This document shows, in pieces, positions 1 to 5,041 of a stretch of 5,041 bases of DNA (position 1 is its first letter; every line of letters starts with the position of its first letter). Where the stretch lies: NCBI GenBank assembly GCA_021443945.1, contig JABUSF010000013.1:11628-16668 (forward strand). The letters are read 5' to 3'. The notes beneath the pieces were generated by a model. That model did no database searches and was not told the origin of the DNA. It saw only the letters and a program-made list of their open reading frames with translations. The stretch comes from Ileibacterium sp. (GTDB lineage: Bacteria > Bacillota_I > Bacilli_A > Erysipelotrichales > Erysipelotrichaceae). A program made the position numbers and the translations under genes.

Positions 1-734
1 ACAATTACATACTGTTCATCCACCGTCTGATAATCCGTATTGGATCCATTGAAGTAAGCAGAATAGATATATCCTCCTTTGGAGGAATCGGTCTGGTCGG
101 TGTTGATTTGGTAGGCAGCCACAAGAATTGGGATGTTGTAGCCAATCTCGTTAAAGCGCTCCCGCATATAGCTGACCAGCTTATTGGAGGTGACATTGAG
201 ATAGTCCTGCATTTTTTCAGGGGCAATGTCCACATCCTGTCCATTGACTTCTGCTTGGTCCGCGACGCAAAGTCCGATGGAAATGCCCGCCAGATCATCG
301 TTGCGGAAGAAATCCAGCTCATACAGATCCACCAGCAGAATGGGTCCCTGAGCAATTCCGTTTCCGGTATCGAACTGTTCATCCGCTCCCGGATTCAGAC
401 CGTTCGGGTTGTTGTCTCTGAGGGTTCCCAGCAGTCCACGGCCCCCATTGGTGGCATCCAATTCGTCAAAGGTCAGAAAGAAATGGGATTTATACCCCAC
501 TTCCGATGGATTGAAATAGGAGCGGGACAGTTCCATCAGTCCCTGCTCCAACTGGTAGCGCACATCCAGATCGGAAATCAATCCCACATGCTTTCCCCTG
601 ACGTTGCTGGACTCATAAGGAAGAATCGCTCCGTATTCTCCGCTGCTGAGTCCTGTCGCCTGGTTGGAGTTTCCAGTGGAACAGCCTGCCAGCATCAAAG
701 CTGTGCATCCAAGCAGAGCGGTCCATTTTTTCAT
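1..734 (-). CDS. camS: CamS-family sex-pheromone-type lipoprotein, N-terminal 244 codons (3' end outside window)
   Basis: This frame starts at ATG 734-732 and stays open to the window edge, giving 244 residues of a family usually near 380-400, so the C-terminal part is missing. It opens with a short lipoprotein signal peptide: KK at residues 2-3, a hydrophobic stretch, then lipobox LAGC with the lipidated Cys at 18. The mature protein should therefore be anchored on the outer face of the membrane. The following segment (for example GLISDLDVRYQLEQGLMEL, residues about 51-69, and the later PILVAAYQIN) has the character of the CamS domain (PF07537). In staphylococci and enterococci the signal peptide of this family releases the cAM373-type heptapeptide pheromone; the role of the mature protein is not well known. 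The start is fixed by a strong SD (AAGGAG, 8 bases upstream) inside the end of ligA. The ATG overlaps the ligA stop as ATGA, which implies co-transcription and probably translational coupling. The family call comes from synteny plus sequence character, without an alignment. Confidence 0.85.
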   Translation of the reverse strand, partial: MKKWTALLGCTALMLAGCSTGNSNQATGLSSGEYGAILPYESSNVRGKHVGLISDLDVRYQLEQGLMELSRSYFNPSEVGYKSHFFLTFDELDATNGGRGLLGTLRDNNPNGLNPGADEQFDTGNGIAQGPILLVDLYELDFFRNDDLAGISIGLCVADQAEVNGQDVDIAPEKMQDYLNVTSNKLVSYMRERFNEIGYNIPILVAAYQINTDQTDSSKGGYIYSAYFNGSNTDYQTVDEQYVI

Positions 735-2716
735 AGGCGAATCTCCTTCATAAACTGTTCTTCATCCATCACCGGCACACCAAGCTCACGGGCTTTGGTC
801 AGCTTGCTGCCGGCATTTTCACCGGCAATGACCAGATCGGTCTTTTTGGAAACCGAACCGGAAACGCTGGCCCCTGCTTCTTCCAGAAGCTTTTTGGCTT
901 CGGAACGTCCCATATTCTGCAGCGTTCCTGTCAAAACCACCGTTTTGCCGGTAAACGGAGTTTCTCTTGTTTCGTGAACCTCTTCGGTCATGTTCAGTCC
1001 CAGCTCTTTGAGATGCTCAATGAGCCGGGCATTGTCCGGGCCTTCAAAGAAGTCCCGGATGGAACGGGCACATACTTTCCCAATGAATTTAATATCCGCA
1101 ATTTCCTGTTCGCGGGCGGCCATCAAGGCATCCATGCTGCCAAAATGAGCAGCCAGAATGGAAGCAGCCTTGCTTCCCACCTGACGGATGCCCAGACCGA
1201 ACAGCAGTTTGGCAAGGGAGTTCTGTTTGGACTTTTCAATGTTGTCCAGCAGCTTGTCCACTCCTTTTTCCGAATAGCCTTTATGAGAAAGAAGCTCGTC
1301 TTTTTTCTCTTTGAGACGGTAAATGTCCTCGATGGAGTTGATCAAATGCCATTCGTGGAACTGCTGAATCTTTTTATCTCCCAGTCCGTCAATGTTCATG
1401 GCATCCCGGCTGACAAAGTGGATCAGACTTTCCACCACCCTCGCCGGGCAGTCCGGGTTGATGCAGTAGTAATCTGCTTCCCCTTCCAGCCGTTCCAGTC
1501 TGCTTGAGCAGACCGGACAGAATTCCGGCCATACAAAATCCCTCTGGGTCCCATCCCGCTTTTCAGGCAGAGCTTTGATGACTTCGGGAATGATGTCCCC
1601 GGCTTTATCAATTAAAACTTTATCGTTGATTTTTAAATCGTAGCTTTCAATGCGGTCCCGATTGTGCAGAGTGGCTGCCGAAACCAGCGTTCCTGCCACC
1701 CGCACCGGTTCCAGAACGGCTGTAGGCGTAATGCGCCCTGTCCGTCCCACACCGATGGTGATGTCCAGCAGACGAGTTTCCACTTCCTCCGCCGGAAACT
1801 TATAGGCGGTTGCATATCGGGGTGCTTTGGCGGTGGTGCCCATTTTCTGCTGCAGGGCAAAGGAATTGGCTTTGATGACCATTCCATCGATTTCATAGGG
1901 CAAAGAGCTGCGCTTCTGGGCCATTTCGGAAATGAATTCCCAGATTTCATCTGCATTCGAACAGAGTTTTCGAATGGGATTGACCCTAAAATGAAGCTTT
2001 TCCATGGCTTCCAGAGCCTTCTGCTGACTTTCGATGCCAAAATCAGAAGCGTTCTGGAAGTAGTACAGATAAATATTCAGCTTCCTTTGTCGGCAGACAT
2101 TGGTGTCCAGATTGCGCAGGCTTCCTGCCGCCGCATTGCGCGGGTTGGCAAAAAGCGGAAGATGGCGCTCTTCCTGGAGCACGTTCAGCGCTTCAAAGCT
2201 TTCCTTTGGCATATAGACTTCGCCCCGGACTTCCACCGGACGTTCTTCTTCGATATACATTGGAATAGTGGGTATGGTCCGGATGTTGGCCGTCACATCT
2301 TCGCCAACCGTTCCGTCCCCTCTTGTGGAGGCCTGCACCAGGGCTCCGTTTTCATATTTTAAAGAGATGGCGAGCCCGTCATATTTGCATTCCACGATAA
2401 ACTGGCAGGCAGAATCCTCCTTCAAAATGCGGGCGCAAAACTCCTCGATTTGTTCCTTGTTGAACACATTGGACAAGCTGAGCATGCGCTGGGCATGCTC
2501 CACTTTGGCAAAGCCGTCCAGAACCTGCCCGACAATCCTCTGGGTCACAGAGTTCGGGTCATACATTTCCGGGTGCTTTTCTTCCAGCCGCATCAGCTCT
2601 TCCAGAAGACGGTCGTACTCCTGGTCGGTGATGGACGGATTGTCATATACGTAATAGGCAATGGAATGCTGCTCCAGTTCCTTTCGCAGCTGCCTGATTC
2701 TTTCCGTTTCGCTCAT
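731..2716 (-). CDS. ligA: NAD-dependent DNA ligase LigA
   Basis: This is the essential cytosolic ligase that seals 3'-OH/5'-phosphate nicks using NAD+ in replication (Okazaki joining) and repair. From the chosen start it has 661 residues, a normal full length. The domains are in the expected order. An N-terminal Ia region holds the YYVYDNPSITDQEYDRL segment (about 21-37). The nucleotidyltransferase follows, with the adenylated Lys in KYDG (Lys111), TRGDG (131-135), RGE (164-166), EIDGMVIK (275-282) and YKFP near 305. Next come an OB fold, a four-Cys zinc finger (Cys400, 403, 418, 423), a helix-hairpin-helix region with GLGIRQVG, and a C-terminal BRCT domain (about 583-661) containing GKTVVLTGTL. 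No key residue is missing. An in-frame ATG at 2728-2726 would add MRFT, but it touches the SD with no spacer. The ATG at 2716 is therefore preferred, although its 12-base spacing is rather long. The gene has its own promoter and overlaps camS by four bases. Confidence 0.98.
   Translation of the reverse strand: MSETERIRQLRKELEQHSIAYYVYDNPSITDQEYDRLLEELMRLEEKHPEMYDPNSVTQRIVGQVLDGFAKVEHAQRMLSLSNVFNKEQIEEFCARILKEDSACQFIVECKYDGLAISLKYENGALVQASTRGDGTVGEDVTANIRTIPTIPMYIEEERPVEVRGEVYMPKESFEALNVLQEERHLPLFANPRNAAAGSLRNLDTNVCRQRKLNIYLYYFQNASDFGIESQQKALEAMEKLHFRVNPIRKLCSNADEIWEFISEMAQKRSSLPYEIDGMVIKANSFALQQKMGTTAKAPRYATAYKFPAEEVETRLLDITIGVGRTGRITPTAVLEPVRVAGTLVSAATLHNRDRIESYDLKINDKVLIDKAGDIIPEVIKALPEKRDGTQRDFVWPEFCPVCSSRLERLEGEADYYCINPDCPARVVESLIHFVSRDAMNIDGLGDKKIQQFHEWHLINSIEDIYRLKEKKDELLSHKGYSEKGVDKLLDNIEKSKQNSLAKLLFGLGIRQVGSKAASILAAHFGSMDALMAAREQEIADIKFIGKVCARSIRDFFEGPDNARLIEHLKELGLNMTEEVHETRETPFTGKTVVLTGTLQNMGRSEAKKLLEEAGASVSGSVSKKTDLVIAGENAGSKLTKARELGVPVMDEEQFMKEIRL
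743..748 (-). promoter_or_regulatory. Shine-Dalgarno of camS, inside ligA
   Basis: AAGGAG lies 8 bases before the camS ATG, within the last codons of ligA. Together with the ATGA stop/start overlap it fixes the camS start and indicates coupled translation of the two genes. Confidence 0.8.
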
Positions 2717-2728
2717 TGTGAATCTCAT

Positions 2729-2734
2729 CCTCTT
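2729..2734 (-). promoter_or_regulatory. Shine-Dalgarno of ligA, decides the start
   Basis: AAGAGG ends directly against an in-frame ATG (2728-2726), so it cannot serve that codon. It lies 12 bases before the ATG at 2716-2714, which is therefore the better start, giving protein MSETERIRQL rather than MRFTMSETER. Confidence 0.6.
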
Positions 2735-2748
2735 GAATGTCTTTTGTC

Positions 2749-2757
2749 ATTATAGCA
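2749..2757 (-). promoter_or_regulatory. Extended -10 promoter for ligA-camS
   Basis: On the minus strand the bases read TGCTATAAT: a perfect TATAAT preceded by the TGn extension, in the 69-base gap between clc and ligA. No good -35 exists at 16-18 bases (17-base spacing gives TCAGTG), which fits an extended -10 sigma-A promoter. The start point would fall near 2742, leaving a leader of about 26 bases that carries the SD. This suggests that ligA-camS is transcribed independently of the upstream membrane-protein genes. Confidence 0.7.
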
Positions 2758-2785
2758 TGCCTCAAAGAGCACACTGAATTTTGTC

Positions 2786-4039
2786 TCAGGCTTCCTTTCC
2801 GTCTTCAAAACGGCGCTGCAGAGCATAAATGGATTCGTTTTGATTCATCAAATACGCTGCCGAACAAACCACAAAGAAGAAAGGAAAATAGGCAAAGCCG
2901 AAAATCTCCATCCCCACCATCATGGCAGCCAGCCAGGTGTTGGTGCCTGCTCCAAACACAGCCGCATAGCCAAGAGCAGCGCAAAGCAGAGGATCCAGCC
3001 CCAGCAAAGGACCAACCGTCAGACCCAGGGTGGATCCAATGGCAAAAAGCGGAGTCACTTCGCCTCCGACAAATCCCACACCCAGTGAGCCAATGGTCAG
3101 AATAAATTTTAAGATCCAGTCCCAGCTGTAAATGGTTCCGCCTTCAAAAGCCATTTCAATCAAATTGCCTCCAGTGCAGCTGTAGCGTCCCTGTGAGCAC
3201 ACCATGAACAAAACGGCTAAAACAGCCCCGCCGGCAGCTGCCCGCAGATAAGGGTTGGAAATCTTTTGAGCCGCATGTTTTTTGGTCCATTTCAAAGACT
3301 GGGCAAAGGCTCCGCCGGTCAGTCCAAAAAGCACTCCCAGCAGCACCAGCTTCCAGCCCACCTGAACCACATCAAAAACAGGAGATACAAATAAAGGAAA
3401 AGCTTCTTTGTGAAGACCGAGCAGACTGGACACACAGGAGGCCGAAAAGGAAGCACACAAAGCAGAAGGCAAAGCCCGGTATTTCAGCGTTCCGGCCACC
3501 AGCACTTCCAAGGCGAAGAACACGGCCGTAAATGGGGTGCCAAACAGGCCGGCAAAGCCAGCCGCCATGCCGGTGACCAGAAAGATGGTTTTTCCCCCTT
3601 TTAAATCTTTGAAGAAAGGAAGATTGCGTCCAATGACATGGGAGACGGTGGCACCGATTTGAACCGCTACCCCTTCACGGCCCACAGAAGCACCAGCCAG
3701 ATTGCTCAGCCAGGTGGCCCCAGTCATTAAGGCCACCAGCCGTTTGGGAATTCGCAAAGAGATGCCCTGGGACACTTCAAAGACCAGGTTCATTCCCTTT
3801 TTGGCGCTGCCGCCCAGTTTTTCAAACATCCCCACAACCAGAAACCCGGCGGCTGGCAGAAAGCCCAGCCACAGCAGGGGATGCTGCTGGTGAACGGCGA
3901 TGACAAAGGACAGAATTTTTCCGAAAATGACTTCAAACACCGCCGTAACCGCTCCGATGCCAATCCCGAGCAGTCCTAAAATCAGAACTTTTTTCAAATC
4001 GCTGAAATAACAGCCAATATCTTCTTTCAATCCGCTCAT
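2786..4039 (-). CDS. CLC-family F-/H+ antiporter (CLC-F type), probable fluoride exporter
   Basis: This is a 417-residue polytopic membrane protein of the voltage-gated chloride channel (CLC) superfamily, complete in length for a bacterial CLC without CBS domains. The gating-glutamate motif is GREGV (120-124, Glu122), where canonical CLCs have GREGP. Three departures from Cl- transporters point to the fluoride clade. The GSGIP loop with its anion-binding Ser is replaced by KGMNL (81-85, Met83). The position of the internal proton glutamate carries Val179 (in ALEVL) instead of EE. The GxFxP region reads GGEVTP (325-330). CLC-F proteins exchange F- for H+ 1:1 and protect cells from fluoride. 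The start has SD AGAGG five bases upstream. A terminator ends just before the leader, and I see neither a convincing promoter nor a fluoride riboswitch in the 56-base gap, so expression may rely on readthrough from the upstream gene. Superfamily membership is certain; the fluoride assignment rests on these motifs. Confidence 0.88.
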   Translation of the reverse strand: MSGLKEDIGCYFSDLKKVLILGLLGIGIGAVTAVFEVIFGKILSFVIAVHQQHPLLWLGFLPAAGFLVVGMFEKLGGSAKKGMNLVFEVSQGISLRIPKRLVALMTGATWLSNLAGASVGREGVAVQIGATVSHVIGRNLPFFKDLKGGKTIFLVTGMAAGFAGLFGTPFTAVFFALEVLVAGTLKYRALPSALCASFSASCVSSLLGLHKEAFPLFVSPVFDVVQVGWKLVLLGVLFGLTGGAFAQSLKWTKKHAAQKISNPYLRAAAGGAVLAVLFMVCSQGRYSCTGGNLIEMAFEGGTIYSWDWILKFILTIGSLGVGFVGGEVTPLFAIGSTLGLTVGPLLGLDPLLCAALGYAAVFGAGTNTWLAAMMVGMEIFGFAYFPFFFVVCSAAYLMNQNESIYALQRRFEDGKEA

Positions 4040-4044
4040 GTCAA

Positions 4045-4049
4045 CCTCT
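4045..4049 (-). promoter_or_regulatory. Shine-Dalgarno of the CLC gene
   Basis: AGAGG followed by five bases (TTGAC) and then ATG at 4039-4037. It supports the chosen start. Confidence 0.7.
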
Positions 4050-4078
4050 GCTTTCTGTTTTTGAATCTCTTTTCATGG

Positions 4079-4106
4079 AAAAAAGGACTGCCTGTCTAAG
4101 CAGTCC
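4079..4106 (-). terminator. Rho-independent terminator overlapping the cmpB-like stop codon
   Basis: The minus strand reads a perfect 7-bp stem, GGACTGC (4106-4100) and GCAGTCC (4091-4085), with an 8-base loop TTAGACAG, followed directly by six T residues (4084-4079). The 5' arm is made of the last codons of the upstream gene, and its TAG stop (4098-4096) lies in the loop. It should end transcripts arriving from the CmpB-family gene, before the CLC gene. Confidence 0.88.
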
Positions 4107-4791
4107 GGTTTGCTTTTTTCAGCATATGTTCAACGCTCTGCCGGTAAGGAGCAGACCATTGAGCCGCAGGAAACACTTTTTTATGACGGTCCGCCTGCAC
4201 AAGAGCAGCCGCTTTTAAAGAGGCATGGTTGTGCATTCCAAGTGTCAGATGGGTCTGATGCAGGACGTGAACAGCAGATCGAACCTGCACCATATGGAAG
4301 ACAGTCAAAGCCAAATCGCTGACAAACAGCATGGCAAAGAGAACTTCTGCAATCCCCACACTCATCAAAGACATGGATTTCATGACATCCAGCACCCAGG
4401 GATCGATCCAGCCAATCACCACTCCGCCGATTCCATAGAGGGTGGAATTTAAAAGGCACACTCTTCCGTGAATGTTGAAAGGCCGTTTGGAATAGTCCCA
4501 CCACAAACGGTGAAACAGCTTCTCCATGGCCCAGCTGGTAAAGTACTCCAGCACGGAGCAAAGCAGAAAGGAAGCAGCAAACACATACAGAAAGCCGCTG
4601 CCAAAGGGTTCAATCACATACTTGACCAGCAAAGCACCAAAACCGTAAATCGGCACCCAGGGACCGTACATAAACCCGGTATTTTTAAAAAGCTGGTGAT
4701 TTCCAATTCCGACATACAGCCCCTGAACAATCCAGCCGCCAATGGAAAACACCATAAAATTAAAAAAGACTTCCATCCAGAAATAACTCAT
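4096..4791 (-). CDS. CmpB/PF06541-family putative ABC transporter type IV membrane protein
   Basis: This is a 231-residue integral membrane protein with about five hydrophobic segments (roughly 8-28, 46-60, 67-82, 115-130 and 145-170) and a cytosolic-looking, His-rich tail (His166, 175, 178, 181, 187, 189, 203). The family hallmarks are clear and in order: GFMYGPWVPIYGFGAL (39-54), LEYFTSWAMEKLFHRLWWDY (81-100) and PFNIHGRVCL (104-113). The family is annotated as a putative ABC-transporter permease-like protein, but its substrate is not established and no ATPase gene is present here. Two usual family positions differ: Gln23 sits where a Glu is normally seen after the GW pair (GWIVQ), and the NRGF motif reads NTGF. 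The start at 4791 is chosen because GGAGGG lies just before it. The in-frame ATG at 4809 has no SD and sits in the loop of a hairpin. A terminator overlaps the 3' end. Confidence 0.87.
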   Translation of the reverse strand: MSYFWMEVFFNFMVFSIGGWIVQGLYVGIGNHQLFKNTGFMYGPWVPIYGFGALLVKYVIEPFGSGFLYVFAASFLLCSVLEYFTSWAMEKLFHRLWWDYSKRPFNIHGRVCLLNSTLYGIGGVVIGWIDPWVLDVMKSMSLMSVGIAEVLFAMLFVSDLALTVFHMVQVRSAVHVLHQTHLTLGMHNHASLKAAALVQADRHKKVFPAAQWSAPYRQSVEHMLKKANRTA

Positions 4792-4794
4792 AAT

Positions 4795-4800
4795 CCCTCC
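4795..4800 (-). promoter_or_regulatory. Shine-Dalgarno of the cmpB-like gene, decides the start
   Basis: GGAGGG lies three to four bases before ATG 4791-4789. The spacing is short, but no other SD exists. It falls inside the reading frame of the alternative ATG at 4809, so the shorter protein is preferred. Confidence 0.65.
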
Positions 4801-4818
4801 GTTCTTCATGCGAAGAAC
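4801..4818 (-). promoter_or_regulatory. Perfect inverted repeat/hairpin abutting the cmpB-like SD
   Basis: The minus strand reads GTTCTTC-GCAT-GAAGAAC, a perfect 7-bp dyad with a 4-base centre, ending directly against GGAGGG (4800-4795). As RNA it would be a tight 5'-leader hairpin next to the ribosome site. As DNA it could be an operator just downstream of a possible -10. The sequence does not show which. Confidence 0.5.
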
Positions 4819-4826
4819 TATCCGAC

Positions 4827-4832
4827 TTTATA
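4827..4832 (-). promoter_or_regulatory. Possible -10 box for the cmpB-like gene
   Basis: TATAAA (5 of 6 to TATAAT) is the best -10 candidate in the 120-base gap. No TGn extension and no acceptable -35 at 16-18 bases were found (GGTCTG at 17). It lies inside an imperfect dyad, TCCGGC/GTCGGA, at 4821-4840. Transcription would begin near 4820, at the base of the hairpin described above. Confidence 0.3.
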
Positions 4833-4900
4833 TTGCCGGAAAAATCCTGCAGACCGCACTCACATGACTGCTGGATTCGAAAAGGACATCTTTTGGATGA

Positions 4901-4913
4901 AAGCCTTCGGCTT
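4901..4913 (-). terminator. Weak hairpin after the helicase-like tail, possible terminator
   Basis: AAGCC-GAA-GGCTT forms a 5-bp stem with a three-base loop, starting at the stop codon of the upstream gene. Only three T residues follow (the first pairs in the stem), so it is a poor intrinsic terminator. No other structure in the gap is better. Confidence 0.3.
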
Positions 4914-5041
4914 ATGATTCTATTTTTTCCAGGTAGCTGGTTTTAATCTTTTTTACCCCATACGGAGAAGAGAAGCTGATCTGAGCCACGTCGGAAGACA
5001 CATTCAGCACAATGCCTTTTCCATACGCTTTATGCTGGACG
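4912..5041 (-). CDS. pcrA: C-terminal 42 residues of a probable PcrA/UvrD-type DNA helicase (5' end outside window)
   Basis: A minus-strand frame enters from the window edge and ends at TAA 4914-4912. The tail begins VQHKAYGKGIVLNV, continues with AQISFSSPYGVKKI and ends LEKIES. The pattern V-x-H-x-x-(F/Y)-G-x-G-x-V, then a hydrophobic strand, then G-V/I-K-K-hydrophobic, is that of the small Tudor-like domain closing PcrA/UvrD helicases, which contributes to RNA polymerase and nucleic-acid contacts. PcrA is a superfamily 1 3'-5' helicase acting in repair and plasmid replication. Its usual neighbours in Bacillota are ligA and camS, which occur downstream here after two intervening genes, and this supports the call. 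The helicase motifs themselves lie outside the window, and similar tails occur on other proteins, so the gene name is provisional. Confidence 0.55.
   Translation of the reverse strand, partial: VQHKAYGKGIVLNVSSDVAQISFSSPYGVKKIKTSYLEKIES

Noticed and set aside
5..382. Minus-strand frame of 125 codons overlapping camS
   Set aside because: It is in a different frame from camS, is rich in Trp, Met and Ser without a domain, and lies wholly inside the camS reading frame.
108..977. Long plus-strand open frame (289 codons) opposite camS and the ligA 3' end
   Set aside because: It is antisense to two well-supported genes, has no SD or recognisable domain, and crosses their junction. It is a shadow of codon bias; the same holds for plus-strand frames at 974-1507, 1664-2362, 2268-2755, 2737-3105 and 4468-4917.
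1633..2040. Minus-strand frame of 135 codons within ligA
   Set aside because: Out-of-frame shadow of the ligase coding sequence, where ligA is intact in its own frame.
4016..4044. Perfect TTGACA with GATATT 17 bases downstream at the CLC start
   Set aside because: The -35-like hexamer spans the start codon and any transcript would begin inside the coding sequence, with no suitable internal start nearby. The -10 matches only 4 of 6. Probably chance.
4041..4076. Eleven-codon mini-ORF (MKRDSKTESRG) ending one base before the CLC start
   Set aside because: It has no SD (its ATG follows the terminator U-tract), contains no run of regulatory codons, and overlaps the CLC SD. It is too short to support as a leader peptide.
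4040..4095. Possible fluoride riboswitch upstream of the CLC gene
   Set aside because: I looked for the GGCGATGG-type core and the CTGATG segment and found neither; the gap is largely filled by the terminator and an A-rich leader.
1..5041. CRISPR arrays, tRNA or rRNA genes, insertion sequences
   Set aside because: No regularly spaced repeats, cloverleaf-like sequences, transposase motifs or terminal inverted repeats were seen on either strand.

Overview
The window looks like chromosomal DNA of a low-to-mid GC Bacillota (Firmicute). The evidence is a CamS-type lipoprotein gene directly behind ligA, purine-rich Shine-Dalgarno (SD) sequences before every complete gene, a rho-independent terminator with a clean U-tract, and a CmpB-family membrane protein. 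Base composition is about balanced by eye. An Erysipelotrichia-like member is a plausible guess, but the sequence alone does not settle it. All genes lie on the minus strand, so transcription runs from the high-coordinate end to the low end. No gene is encoded on the plus strand; the long plus-strand frames are antisense shadows.

Layout in transcription order: (1) 5041-4912, the last 42 codons of a protein whose tail resembles the Tudor-like C-terminus of PcrA/UvrD helicases. (2) 4911-4792, a 120-base gap with a weak hairpin, a possible -10 box and an 18-base perfect inverted repeat touching the next SD. (3) 4791-4096, a CmpB/PF06541-type polytopic membrane protein. Its stop codon lies in the loop of a strong intrinsic terminator (4079-4106). 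(4) 4039-2786, a CLC-family anion/proton antiporter whose diagnostic residues match the fluoride-exporting CLC-F clade. (5) 2785-2717, a short gap with an extended -10 promoter. (6) 2716-731, ligA, a complete NAD-dependent DNA ligase. (7) 734 to the window edge, camS, a lipoprotein overlapping the ligA stop by four bases (ATGA) and cut off by the window.

In many Bacillota, pcrA, ligA and camS are contiguous, often followed by gatCAB. Here the likely pcrA tail and ligA-camS are separated by two membrane-protein genes with their own terminator and promoter signals. The parts therefore probably form two or three transcription units: cmpB with clc possibly read through the terminator, and ligA-camS from its own promoter. 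Most of the window is ordinary housekeeping DNA. The points worth a second look are the CLC-F signature without a visible fluoride riboswitch, the terminator wrapped around the cmpB stop codon, and the hairpin at the cmpB SD.
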